This document shows positions 8,440-16,934 of a stretch of 64,000 bases of DNA, piece after piece. The notes beneath the pieces are model-generated. The model searched no databases. It saw only the letters and a list, made by a program, of their open reading frames with translations, and had not been told where the DNA came from. The translations under genes and the position numbers were made by a program. Source of the DNA: Streptomyces sp. RFCAC02 (GTDB taxonomy: Bacteria; Actinomycetota; Actinomycetes; Streptomycetales; Streptomycetaceae); assembly GCF_004193175.1 (NCBI RefSeq), contig NZ_SAUH01000001.1:4931501-4995500 (forward strand). Direction: 5' to 3'. Position 1 is the stretch's first letter; every line of letters begins with the position of its first letter.

Positions 8440-11142
8440 ATGGCCGCACCCGCCGAGCATCCCTACCCGGCCCACTGGGAGGCCGACGTGGTGCTGCGCG
8501 ACGGCGGCACGGCCCACATCAGGCCCATCACCCCGGCGGACGCCGACCGGCTGGTCAGCTTCTACGAACGCGTCTCCGACGAGTCGAAGTACTACCGCTT
8601 CTTCGCGCCCTACCCCCGGCTCTCCGACCGCGACGTGCACCGCTTCACCCACCACGACTACATCGACCGCGTCGGCCTCGCCGCCACCGTTCGCGACGCC
8701 TTCCTCGCCACCGTCCGCTACGACCGCGTCGGTCCCGCTGGCGGCACCGGCGGCGACCGCGCCGAGGTCGCCTTCCTCGTGGCGGACGCCCAGCAGGGCC
8801 GCGGTCTCGGCTCGATCCTGCTGGAGCACATCACCGCCGTCGCCCGCGAGCGCGGCATCCGCCGCTTCGAGGCGGAGGTCCTGCCCGCCAACGGCAAGAT
8901 GATCAAGGTCTTCACGGACGCCGGCTACTCGCAGCGGCGCAGCTTCGAGGACGGGGCCGTCCGTCTCACCCTCGACCTCGCGCCCACCGCCGAGTCGCTC
9001 GCCGTCATGCGCGCACGCGAGCAGCGCGCCGAGGCCCGCTCCGTCCAGCGGCTCATCGCGCCGCGGTCCGTCGCGGTCGTGGGCGCGGGACGGCGGCCGG
9101 GCGGCGCGGGGCGCACGGTCCTCGCCGCCCTGCGCGCCGGCGGTTTCACGGGGCGCCTCCACGCGGTGAACGAGCGCCTGCCCGCCGGCGTGCGCGAGAT
9201 CGACGGCGTGCCCGCCCACCCGAGCGTCGGTGCCGTCGGCGAGCCCGTGGACCTCGCGGTCGTGGCCGTGCCCGCCGGGCGTGTCGCCGATGTCGTGACG
9301 GACTGCGGCGAGGCCGGGGTGCAGGGCCTGCTGGTCCTGGCCGCCGGGCTGACCCGCGACGAGCAGCGCGCGCTCGTCCACCGCGCGCGCCGGCACGGCA
9401 TGCGGATCGTCGGACCCGATGCGTTCGGCCTGATCAACACGGACCCGGCCGTACGGCTGAACGCGAGCGCGGCACCCCGGCTGCCCCGCGCGGGGCGGAT
9501 CGGCCTCTTCACGCAGTCCGCCGCCATCGGGATGGCCGTCCTCGCGGACCTGGAGCGGCGCGGCGCCGGCGGGCCGGGGAGCCCGGGCCTGTCGACGTTC
9601 GTCTCCGCGGGCAACCGCGCCGACGTCTCGGGCAACGACCTCCTCCAGTACTGGGACGAGGACCCGGCCACCGGAGTCGCCCTCATGTACCTGGAGTCCA
9701 TCGGCAATCCGCGCAAGTTCACCCGCCTCGCCCGGCGCACCGCCGCCGCCGGCACGCCCGTGGTCGTGGTGCGCGGCGGCCGGCACACCGGCGGCACCCC
9801 GCCGCCGGGCCACGACGTCGTCCCGGGCGGCACCCCGGAGGCCACCGTGTCCGACCTGCTGCGGCAGGCCGGCGTCATCGAGGCCGACACCGCGACCGAC
9901 CTCGTGGACTTCGGCCTGCTGCTCGCCGGGCAGCCGCTGCCCGCCGGGCCGCGCACCGCCGTCGTCGGGAACGCCGAGTCCCTCGCGCTGGTCGCGTTCG
10001 ACGCCTGCCGCGCCCAGGGCCTCGACCCGCTGCCGCCGCGCGCCCTGGGATCGGCGGCCCGCCCCGGGGCGTACCGTGCCGCCCTGGCCGCCGCGCTCGC
10101 CGACCCGGACACCGACGCCGTCGTCGTCACGGTCGTGCCCGCGCCCCCGGGTGCCGACGGGACGGCGGACGGCACCGGCGGGCTCGCCGACACCATCGCC
10201 GGGGCCGCCGCCGGGCACCGGGCGACCGTGGCCGCCGCCGTGCTCGGCGACGACGCCCTGGCCGCCGGCCTCGCGCGGCATGGCATCCCCGCCTACCCCT
10301 CCGCCGAGCGCGCCGTCCACGCCCTGGCCCAGGCCGTCCGGCACGCCCGGTGGCGCGCCCGCGCCGCCGAGCCCGGACGCGCCCCCGTCTTCGACGACAT
10401 CGACGAGGCGGCCGCCGCCCGCCTGCTCGCCGCCACGGCCCCGGCCGGCGGCCAGACCGCCGTCACCCTGGACGACGGCGACGCCCGCGCCCTGCTGGCC
10501 GCCTACGGCATCCACGTCCCCGAGGCCCTGCCCGCCCCGACGCCCGACGCGGCCGCCGCGGCGGCCCGTACGCTCGGCTATCCGGTCGCCCTCAAGACCA
10601 CCGCGCCCCACCTCCGCCACCGTGCCGACCTCGGCGGCAACCGGCTCGGCCTCGCCACCGAGGGCGAACTCCGCCGTGCCCACGCCGATCTGACGCGCCG
10701 CCTCGGGGACGCCGCCGACCTGTGGCCCGTCGTCCAGCGGATGGCCGAGCGCGGCGTGGACACGGTGCTCCGCGCCGCCGTGGACCCGGCCGTCGGCGCC
10801 GTGCTCTCCTTCGGCCTGGCCGGCCCCGCGTCCGAACTCCTCGGCGACATGGGGCACCGGCCGCTGCCCGTCACCGACCGGGACGCCGCCGAACTCGTCC
10901 GCTCCCTCCGCGCCGCCCCCATGCTCTTCGGCTGGCGCGGCGCGGGCCCCGTCGACACCGACGCCCTCGAACGCCTCCTCCTGCGCCTCGGCCGCCTCGT
11001 CGACGACCACCCCGAGATCGCGTCCGTCGCGCTCGAACCGGTCGTCGTCGCCCGCCGCGGCGCCGTGCCGCTGGCCGCGACCGTCCGCGTCGCACCGCCG
11101 CCGCCCCGGCCCGACCTCGGCCCGCGGCGGCTGCGGACCTGA
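8440..11142 (+). CDS. Bifunctional GNAT N-acetyltransferase / NDP-forming acyl-CoA synthetase-like protein (PatA-like)
   Basis: 900 residues. Residues about 25-180 form a GNAT domain with the acetyl-CoA P-loop QQGRGLGSILLEH (118-130). From about 205 the protein continues as an NDP-forming acyl-CoA synthetase: a CoA-binding Rossmann domain (SVAVVGAGRRPGGAG), succinyl-CoA-ligase-like middle domains, and an ATP-grasp-type domain in the last 220 residues (ALLAAYGIHVPEA onward). This order, GNAT first, matches the Streptomyces PatA class of protein lysine acetyltransferases that acetylate acyl-CoA synthetases. The synthetase part is usually regarded as a sensory rather than a catalytic module. The frame is open for 150 codons upstream, but that part does not look like protein. 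Confidence 0.88.
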   Translation: MAAPAEHPYPAHWEADVVLRDGGTAHIRPITPADADRLVSFYERVSDESKYYRFFAPYPRLSDRDVHRFTHHDYIDRVGLAATVRDAFLATVRYDRVGPAGGTGGDRAEVAFLVADAQQGRGLGSILLEHITAVARERGIRRFEAEVLPANGKMIKVFTDAGYSQRRSFEDGAVRLTLDLAPTAESLAVMRAREQRAEARSVQRLIAPRSVAVVGAGRRPGGAGRTVLAALRAGGFTGRLHAVNERLPAGVREIDGVPAHPSVGAVGEPVDLAVVAVPAGRVADVVTDCGEAGVQGLLVLAAGLTRDEQRALVHRARRHGMRIVGPDAFGLINTDPAVRLNASAAPRLPRAGRIGLFTQSAAIGMAVLADLERRGAGGPGSPGLSTFVSAGNRADVSGNDLLQYWDEDPATGVALMYLESIGNPRKFTRLARRTAAAGTPVVVVRGGRHTGGTPPPGHDVVPGGTPEATVSDLLRQAGVIEADTATDLVDFGLLLAGQPLPAGPRTAVVGNAESLALVAFDACRAQGLDPLPPRALGSAARPGAYRAALAAALADPDTDAVVVTVVPAPPGADGTADGTGGLADTIAGAAAGHRATVAAAVLGDDALAAGLARHGIPAYPSAERAVHALAQAVRHARWRARAAEPGRAPVFDDIDEAAAARLLAATAPAGGQTAVTLDDGDARALLAAYGIHVPEALPAPTPDAAAAAARTLGYPVALKTTAPHLRHRADLGGNRLGLATEGELRRAHADLTRRLGDAADLWPVVQRMAERGVDTVLRAAVDPAVGAVLSFGLAGPASELLGDMGHRPLPVTDRDAAELVRSLRAAPMLFGWRGAGPVDTDALERLLLRLGRLVDDHPEIASVALEPVVVARRGAVPLAATVRVAPPPPRPDLGPRRLRT

Positions 11143-11199
11143 ACGACCGCGCGCGCGGCCGGGGCCGACCGACGCGGCACCGCTGTCGTACCCGCCCCG

Positions 11200-11205
11200 T
11201 AGGAT
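11200..11205 (+). promoter_or_regulatory. -10 element TAGGAT, leaderless start of the DUF5998 gene
   Basis: TAGGAT ends 7 bases before ATG 11213. It overlaps the alternative upstream ATG at 11204, which argues against that start. Confidence 0.5.
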
Positions 11206-11212
11206 GGTGCAC

Positions 11213-11800
11213 ATGGCGAAGACCGGTACAACGTCCCAGGGGCTGCGGGAGGCGATCGAGCGCAGCGGTTACTACCCGGCGCTGGTCGCCGAGGCGGTGG
11301 AGGCGGCCGTGGGACGCGAGGCCGTCGTCTCCTTCCTCGTTCACCAGGAGACGACCTTCGACAGCAACGAGGTGCGCCGGCACGCCACCGTCCTCGTCCT
11401 CACCGGCACCCGGTTCATCGTCAGCCACACCGACGAGCAGGCCGCCGACTCCTCCGCGCCCGCCCCGTACGCCACCACCTCGACCGAGTCGGTCAAGCTG
11501 TCCCGGATCTCCTCCGTGGTGCTGAGCCGCGTCGTCTCCGAGCCGCAGTCCTACGTCCCGGGCACCCTGCCGCGCGAGGTCGTCCTCACGATCGGCTGGG
11601 GTGCCGTCAACCGCATCGACATGGAGCCCGCCGCCTGCGGCGACCCCAACTGCGACGCCGACCACGGCTACACCGGCTCCAGCACCGCCGACGACCTGTC
11701 GCTGCGCGTCAGCGAGGCGGGCGACGGTCCCGAGACGGTCCGTCAGGCCCTCGACTTCGCCCAGGCGCTGTCCGAGGCGACGGCGGCGGCGGGCAGGTGA
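11213..11800 (+). CDS. DUF5998 family protein
   Basis: 195 residues starting MAKTGTTSQGLREAIERSGYYP, a conserved actinobacterial protein of unknown function. Seen: a helical N-terminus, a beta-rich middle with HTDEQAADS and a TTSTESVKLSRISSV block, and a potential metal site CGDPNCDADHGYTGSSTADD (Cys, Cys, His) near residues 143-162. The final helix is followed by GTGA overlap with the phosphodiesterase gene, so the two are co-transcribed and probably work together. An in-frame ATG at 11204 is possible, but the -10 element overlaps it. Confidence 0.85.
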   Translation: MAKTGTTSQGLREAIERSGYYPALVAEAVEAAVGREAVVSFLVHQETTFDSNEVRRHATVLVLTGTRFIVSHTDEQAADSSAPAPYATTSTESVKLSRISSVVLSRVVSEPQSYVPGTLPREVVLTIGWGAVNRIDMEPAACGDPNCDADHGYTGSSTADDLSLRVSEAGDGPETVRQALDFAQALSEATAAAGR

Positions 11801-12990
11801 CGCACGCCCCGGCCCCCGACCCCGTGCCACTCGACCCGCGCGAAGCCCCCGTGCCCCGCTACGGCGGCGGCTCCCTCGCCGACCTCCTGCCCGCGGTGGC
11901 CGCCGGGCTCGAAGTCCCCGGCTTCTCCGCGGACCTGGGGGTGGAGCCCGCCGACCGCGTGTGTGTCTTCCTCGTGGACGGCCTCGGCTGGGAGTCCCTC
12001 GTGGCCCACGCGTCGGAGGCCCCGTTCCTCGCCTCGCTGCTGCCGTCCTCGCGCGGCGGCGCCGGCGAGCCCATCACCTGCGGGTTCCCCTCCACGACCG
12101 CCACGTCCCTCACCTCCGTCGGCACGGGCCTCCCGCCGGCAGCCCACGGCCTCGTGGGCTATCAGGTGCGCGACCCGGCCACCGGTGACCTGATGCACCA
12201 GTTGCGCTGGGAGCCGTGGACCGACCCGGTGCTCTGGCAGCCGCACCCCACCGTCTTCCACCTGGCGCACTCCGCCGGGATCGCGACGGCCCAGGTGAAC
12301 ACCCCGCGGTTCGAACGCACCCCGCTCACCCGGATCGCGCTGTCCGGCGGCACGTTCCTCGGCCGCCTCGACGTGAACGAGCGCGTCGACCTCGCCGCCG
12401 AGCGCCTCGCCGCCGCCGACCGGGCGCTCGTCTACACGTACTACGCCGAACTCGACGGCGCCGGCCACCGCTTCGGCGTCGACTCGGACGCCTGGCGGCG
12501 CGAACTGCGCGAGGTGGACCGGCTCGCCCGCCGCCTCGCCGAGCGGCTGCCGCCCCGGTCCGCCCTCTACGTCACCGCCGACCACGGCATGGTCGACGTC
12601 CCCCCCGGCGAGGCCGCCCGCCACGACTTCGACGACGACTGGGAGCTGCGCGCCGGCGTCGCCCGCCTCGGCGGCGAGGGCCGTGCCCGCCACCTGTACG
12701 CGGTCCCCGGCGCAGCGGCCGACGTCCACGCCGTGTGGCGCGAGGTGCTGGCCGAGGACGCCTGGGTGGTGACGCGCGACGAGGCCGTCGAGCTGGGCTG
12801 GTTCGGCCCGCCCGGCGCCGACTTCGGCCCCCGGGTGCGCGACCGCATCGGCGACGTGGTCGTCGCGATGACGGGCGTCGCCGCCGTCGTGGCCACCGTC
12901 ACCGAGCCCAAGGAGTCGGCGCTCGTCGGCATGCACGGCTCCCTCACGTCCGCCGAGCTGCTCGTCCCGCTGCTCGAAGTCCGCACCTGA
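11797..12990 (+). CDS. Alkaline-phosphatase-fold nucleotide pyrophosphatase/phosphodiesterase
   Basis: 397 residues. Metal and nucleophile motifs of the type I phosphodiesterase/nucleotide pyrophosphatase family are present: VFLVDGLGW (Asp61), the nucleophile Thr in FPSTTATS (about 100-101), a middle Asp/His pair in ELDGAGHRFG, and TADHGMVD. No signal peptide is visible, so it is probably cytoplasmic. The start is GTG 11797, overlapping the DUF5998 stop. Its natural substrate is unknown. It is followed after 21 bases by tdk, so the three genes may form one transcript with a nucleotide-related theme. Confidence 0.88.
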   Translation: MTHAPAPDPVPLDPREAPVPRYGGGSLADLLPAVAAGLEVPGFSADLGVEPADRVCVFLVDGLGWESLVAHASEAPFLASLLPSSRGGAGEPITCGFPSTTATSLTSVGTGLPPAAHGLVGYQVRDPATGDLMHQLRWEPWTDPVLWQPHPTVFHLAHSAGIATAQVNTPRFERTPLTRIALSGGTFLGRLDVNERVDLAAERLAAADRALVYTYYAELDGAGHRFGVDSDAWRRELREVDRLARRLAERLPPRSALYVTADHGMVDVPPGEAARHDFDDDWELRAGVARLGGEGRARHLYAVPGAAADVHAVWREVLAEDAWVVTRDEAVELGWFGPPGADFGPRVRDRIGDVVVAMTGVAAVVATVTEPKESALVGMHGSLTSAELLVPLLEVRT

Positions 12991-13011
12991 ACCGCAGAAA
13001 GCACCCGTCCC

Positions 13012-13677
13012 GTGGCCGAACTCGCCTTCTTCTCCGGCACGATGGACTGCGGCAAGAGCACGCTTGCCCTCCAGATCCAGCACAACCGCTCCGCCCGCGG
13101 TCTCGCCGGCATGATCTTCACCCGCGACGACCGGGCCGGTGAGGGCCGGCTGTCCTCGCGGCTCGGCCTGATCACCGAGGCGATCGAGGCCGGCGCCGGT
13201 TTCGACTTCCACGCCCACCTGGTCCGGCACCTGACGGCCGGCGGCCGCGCCGACTACGTCATCGCCGACGAGGCGCAGTTCCTGGCGCCCGAGCAGGTCG
13301 ACCAGCTCGCCCGCGTCGTCGACGACCTCGGGGTCGACGTGTACGCGTTCGGCATCACCACGGACTTCAGGACGCGGCTCTTCCCCGGCTCCCAGCGCCT
13401 CATCGAACTGGCCGACCGGGTCGAGGTCCTGCAGGTCGAGGCGCTGTGCTGGTGCGGTGCCCGCGCCACCCACAACGCCCGCACCGTCGGCGGCCGGATG
13501 GTCGTGGAGGGCGCCCAGGTCGTCGTCGGCGACGTGGGCGCGCACCAGGAGGTCGGCTACGAGGTGCTGTGCCGCCGCCACCACCGGCGCCGGCTGACCG
13601 CCGCCACGGCGGGCGCGGCCGCCCTGTCGCCCGACGTCCTGCCGGTGGACGCCGCCACCGCCCCGCGCGCCGACTGA
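13012..13677 (+). CDS. tdk: Thymidine kinase, TK1-like (type II)
   Basis: 221 residues. Walker A GTMDCGKST (9-17), the lid/Walker B region with DEAQFL, the lasso region, and a zinc site formed by CWCG (about 145-148) and CRRHH near the C-terminus define the TK1-like family. It phosphorylates thymidine to dTMP in pyrimidine salvage. The start is GTG 13012; no strong ribosome binding site is seen. The C-terminal 25 residues after the zinc site are a variable tail. It is convergent with the VOC gene. Confidence 0.92.
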   Translation: MAELAFFSGTMDCGKSTLALQIQHNRSARGLAGMIFTRDDRAGEGRLSSRLGLITEAIEAGAGFDFHAHLVRHLTAGGRADYVIADEAQFLAPEQVDQLARVVDDLGVDVYAFGITTDFRTRLFPGSQRLIELADRVEVLQVEALCWCGARATHNARTVGGRMVVEGAQVVVGDVGAHQEVGYEVLCRRHHRRRLTAATAGAAALSPDVLPVDAATAPRAD

Positions 13678-13720
13678 ACGGGCGGCACGGCCGCCGCGCG
13701 GCGCCCGTACCGCCGCGTCC

Positions 13721-14506
13721 TCAGCGCTCCGCCGACTGGATCACGGCGAACGGCGCGCCCTCCGGATCCGTCAGCACGGCACGGCGGCCGAACGGCGAGT
13801 CCAGCGGCCCGCCCACCGTCCGCGCGCCCAGCTCGGCGGCGCGGGCCACGGCCTCGTCCACGTCCGGCACCGAGAAGTACGTGAGCCAGTGCGGCCCGTG
13901 GTTGTGCGGCAGCGCCCCCCGCGCCACGCTCCTGACGCCTGCGACGGCCCGGCCGTCCAGACGCAGCACGATCCGGTCCCCGGGCGCCGCGTCCGCCGCC
14001 TCGGGCACCCGCTCGTAGCCGAAGACGTTCGTGTAGAAGAGGCCGACACCCGTCGAACCCGGGGTGATCAGCTCGTTCCACACGGGGGCGCCGTGCGGTC
14101 CGGTGAACGGGCCGCTGCGCCGCGGCCCGCCCTGCCACACGCCGAACGCCGCGCCGCCCACGTCCGCCGCGATCGCGAGCCGCCCGACGTGCTCCACGTC
14201 GAGCGGGCCGACGGCGACCGTGCCGCCGCAGTCGCGGATGCGGGCGGCCGTGTCGTCCGCGTCGTTGGTCGCAATGTACGGCAGCCACGCGACGACCCGG
14301 CGCGCGCCCGCGGCGATCTCGCCGAGCCCCGCGACGGGATGCCCGTCCCGCAGCGCCCGCACGTACGGCCCGAGCTGCGGCGCGTGCTCGTCGAACTCCC
14401 AGCCGAACAACGCCCCGTAGAAGCGCCGGCTCGCCGCCAGGTCGTGCACCATCAGGCTGACCCACCGGTGCGTCCCGGGTACGGGCGGGCTCGCTGTCTC
14501 GGCCAT
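13721..14506 (-). CDS. VOC superfamily protein with two glyoxalase/bleomycin-resistance domains
   Basis: 261 residues in two tandem VOC modules (about 10-125 and 140-255), each with the paired beta-alpha-beta fold; motifs include WVSLMVHDLAASRRFYGALFGWEF and its second-copy counterpart GVGLFYTNVFGYE. The start ATG 14504-14506 follows GGAGAGG (reverse strand). The open frame continues upstream without protein-like sequence. Function could be a lyase, dioxygenase or ligand-binding protein; no substrate can be assigned. Confidence 0.85.
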   Translation of the reverse strand: MAETASPPVPGTHRWVSLMVHDLAASRRFYGALFGWEFDEHAPQLGPYVRALRDGHPVAGLGEIAAGARRVVAWLPYIATNDADDTAARIRDCGGTVAVGPLDVEHVGRLAIAADVGGAAFGVWQGGPRRSGPFTGPHGAPVWNELITPGSTGVGLFYTNVFGYERVPEAADAAPGDRIVLRLDGRAVAGVRSVARGALPHNHGPHWLTYFSVPDVDEAVARAAELGARTVGGPLDSPFGRRAVLTDPEGAPFAVIQSAER

Positions 14507-14566
14507 CGTCGCCTCTCCTGTCCATCGCCCCCGGCCCGCTCGTGGCGGGTCCTCCCGGTGGGTGGG

Positions 14567-14572
14567 AAGAAT
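14567..14572 (+). promoter_or_regulatory. -10-like AAGAAT, probable leaderless start of the rhodanese gene
   Basis: AAGAAT lies 6 bases before ATG 14579. It lacks the first T of the consensus but has the same spacing as other starts in the window. Confidence 0.35.
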
Positions 14573-14578
14573 GGGGCC

Positions 14579-15424
14579 ATGACCCCCATGATCCCCGCTG
14601 CCGCACTCGCCGCCGCACTCGCCCCCGGGGCTCCGCCCGCCGACCGGCCCGTCCTGCTGGACGCGCGCTGGCAGCAGGGCGGCCCGCCCGGCCGGCCCGC
14701 GTACGACGCCGGGCACATCCCGGGAGCCGTCTTCATCGACCTCGACACGGACCTCGCGGCGCCACCGGGACCGGGCGGGCGGCACCCGCTGCCGGACCCG
14801 GAGATCTTCGGCGCGGCGATGCGGCGGGCCGGTGTGTGCCACGGCCGGCCGGTCGTCGTGTACGACGGCGGGCAGAACTGGGCCGCCGCCCGAGCGTGGT
14901 GGCTCCTGCGCTGGGCAGGACACGATCGGGTGATGGTGTTGGACGGCGGGCTGGCCGCCTGGCCGGGTGAGCTGACGCGGGAGGTGCCCGACCCGCCGGA
15001 GGGCGACTTCGTGCCGCGCCCCGGCGCCGTGCCCGTCCTGGACGCCGACGCCGCGGCGGCCCTGGCCCGCGACCCGGGCGGCGTGCTGCTGGACGCGCGC
15101 GCGGGGGAGCGGTACCGCGGTGAGGTGGAGCCGATCGACCCGGTGGCCGGCCACATCCCCGGCGCGCTGTCCGCCCCGACGACGGAGAACGTCGGCCCGG
15201 ACGGGCTGCTGCGCGCGCCGGAGGAGCTGGCCGCCCGGTACGCGGCGCTCGGCGTGCGGCCGGGCACCGCCGTCGGCGTCTACTGCGGCTCCGGGGTCTC
15301 CGCGGCGCACGAGGTGCTCGCCCTCGCGTCGGCCGGCATCGAGGCGGCGCTGTACCCGGGGTCGTGGAGCGAGTGGACGGCGCGGCCGGAGCGGCCGGTG
15401 GCCACCGGGCCCGACGCGGGCTGA
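14579..15424 (+). CDS. Sulfurtransferase, tandem rhodanese (thiosulfate / 3-mercaptopyruvate type)
   Basis: 281 residues with two rhodanese domains. The N-terminal inactive copy contains AYDAGHIPGAVFIDLDTDLA; the C-terminal copy carries the active-site loop CGSGVSA with the persulfide Cys. The CGSGVT/S-type loop is typical of 3-mercaptopyruvate sulfurtransferases rather than CRKGVT thiosulfate rhodaneses. It would transfer sulfane sulfur to thiols or cyanide in the cytoplasm. The ATG at 14579 (MTPMIPAA) is preferred to a second ATG three codons later because of the nearby -10 element. A strong hairpin separates it from convergent sepH. Confidence 0.9.
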   Translation: MTPMIPAAALAAALAPGAPPADRPVLLDARWQQGGPPGRPAYDAGHIPGAVFIDLDTDLAAPPGPGGRHPLPDPEIFGAAMRRAGVCHGRPVVVYDGGQNWAAARAWWLLRWAGHDRVMVLDGGLAAWPGELTREVPDPPEGDFVPRPGAVPVLDADAAAALARDPGGVLLDARAGERYRGEVEPIDPVAGHIPGALSAPTTENVGPDGLLRAPEELAARYAALGVRPGTAVGVYCGSGVSAAHEVLALASAGIEAALYPGSWSEWTARPERPVATGPDAG

Positions 15425-15433
15425 CCGGCCCGC

Positions 15434-15464
15434 GGGTGCGGCGCGGCGGCCCCGCGCCGCACCC
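15434..15464. terminator. Bidirectional hairpin between rhodanese and sepH
   Basis: A 13-bp perfect stem (15434-15446 with 15452-15464) and 5-base loop lie between convergent genes, so it can serve both. Confidence 0.75.
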
Positions 15465-15475
15465 GGCGAGCCGGA

Positions 15476-16516
15476 CTACTCCTTCTTCTTGCGCCGGGTG
15501 CCGAAGACGATCTCGTCCCAGCTTGGCACGGCCGCGCGCCGCCCGGGCCGTACGCCGTCCGCCTCGGCCTGGCGGTCGGTCGAGCCCGTCAGACGCTCCC
15601 GGTGGCCGCCGACCGACCGGGGCATCAGGACGTCCGCGTACGTCGAGCCGGCGCTGGCGGCCGGGGCCGAGGGACCGCGGGGGACCGGCGGTCCCTCGGG
15701 CAGGTCGTCGTCGTCCGGTTCGGGCTCGGAGGCCGCCGCCGCGGCGAGCGCGGAGGCCGGCTCGGGCACCATCAGGTCGCCCCGGAAGCTCGGGACGGCC
15801 TCCAGCAGGCTGGTGAGGGAGTCCGGCTCGGAGTCGCCCCGCCCGCCGCGCTCGACCGGATCCGCCCCGCGGGACGGCGACCGGTCCGACTCCCGCGGCA
15901 GCCGGGCGATGCGCGGCACGAACGGCGTGCTCGGCTCCGGTGTGTCGTCCGTCTCGCCGAGGAGGGAACGCGCCTCGTCGTCCACGGCCTGCACGAGGCG
16001 GCGCGGCGGGTCGTACATCCAGCTCGCGGAGTGGGTCTCGCCGGCGACACGGTAGACGAGCAGCACTTCCCAGGTGCCGTCGTCGCGGCGCCAGGAGTCC
16101 CAGCGCACGGCGTCCTTGTCGGCGCCGCGCAGCATGAGGCGGTCCGCGACGGCCTCGCCGAGCTGCGGCCCGGCCGTCTCGCCCGGCCGCCGCACGGGGG
16201 TCTTGCGGGCGCGCTCCGCCATGAACGCGCGCTCGGCCAGCACCGGCCCCTCGAAGCGCCGCACCCGGTCCACGGGGATGCCGGCGAACTGGGCGACCTC
16301 CTCGGCCGTCGCGCCGGCTCTTATCCGCGCCTGGATGTCGCGGGGGCGGAGGTGGTTCTCCACCTCGATCTCGATCTGACCGAGACGCGCGCGGTCGTTG
16401 CGCACGGCGGCGCGCAGCCGCTCGTCGATCGGAAGGGTGTATTCCGTGTTGTCGGCAGCCTTGAGCACCAGACGTGTGCCGTCATTGCTCACGGCCACGA
16501 CACGCAGTTCGGGCAC
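15476..16516 (-). CDS. sepH: Septation protein SepH
   Basis: 346 residues, starting at GTG 16514-16516 (VPELRVVAVSNDGTRLVLKA). The GTG is preceded by GGGAGGTCC, which decides against the longer open frame. The N-terminal DUF3071 domain (about 1-170) includes a helix-turn-helix-like segment 'AEEVAQFAGIPVDRVRRFEGPVL'. The C-terminal half is low-complexity and acidic and ends in KKKE. In Streptomyces and mycobacteria SepH binds FtsZ and stimulates its assembly during cell division. A palindrome (16541-16557) lies just upstream of the coding start. Confidence 0.93.
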   Translation of the reverse strand: MPELRVVAVSNDGTRLVLKAADNTEYTLPIDERLRAAVRNDRARLGQIEIEVENHLRPRDIQARIRAGATAEEVAQFAGIPVDRVRRFEGPVLAERAFMAERARKTPVRRPGETAGPQLGEAVADRLMLRGADKDAVRWDSWRRDDGTWEVLLVYRVAGETHSASWMYDPPRRLVQAVDDEARSLLGETDDTPEPSTPFVPRIARLPRESDRSPSRGADPVERGGRGDSEPDSLTSLLEAVPSFRGDLMVPEPASALAAAAASEPEPDDDDLPEGPPVPRGPSAPAASAGSTYADVLMPRSVGGHRERLTGSTDRQAEADGVRPGRRAAVPSWDEIVFGTRRKKKE

Positions 16517-16934
16517 GAGGACCTCCCGGGTGGTGCCTGCCGACGTCACGTACGTCGCTGCTCTCCCGCTGACGAGTGTGACCTGCCCGGGTGCAGCCTG
16601 CCACAACCTTGCCGACTTGCCCGGCGTGTCGGGCCATGGTCTTTCGTCGTCGCTATGGCACAGTCACCACTTTGCCACGTGCGGTGACCGCTGCGGGCCG
16701 GACCCCCGCGCGGGCCGGACGAGGACCAGGACCAGGTGCCGTCAGACTACTCCATCCGGACCGGCCGGGTGGGGTGCCATGCACCGGAAGTTCACACCGG
16801 GCAAGGGAGTTGGACGGGCGGTTCTCGACACTTTCGGGTGGTAAGTCTCACAGGATCCGCAAATATGGAACTTTCGGCCCGCCTCGTATGTCTCTTACGT
16901 GGACAGAGTGCGAGGAGTGTGCGGGTAGCGGCAA
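16517..16934. other. 418-base divergent intergenic region, sepH / membrane protein
   Basis: No credible gene is present. Close to sepH is the palindrome CGACGT-CACGT-ACGTCG (16541-16557). The right half is unusually A/T-rich for this genome around 16810-16890 and probably holds the promoter of the membrane protein. I could not place -35/-10 boxes with confidence. Confidence 0.6.

Noticed and set aside
8221..11214. A 997-codon open frame antisense to the PatA-like gene
   Set aside because: Its product is Gly/Arg/Val-rich without motifs; the opposite strand carries a complete two-domain protein. It is a by-product of high third-position GC.
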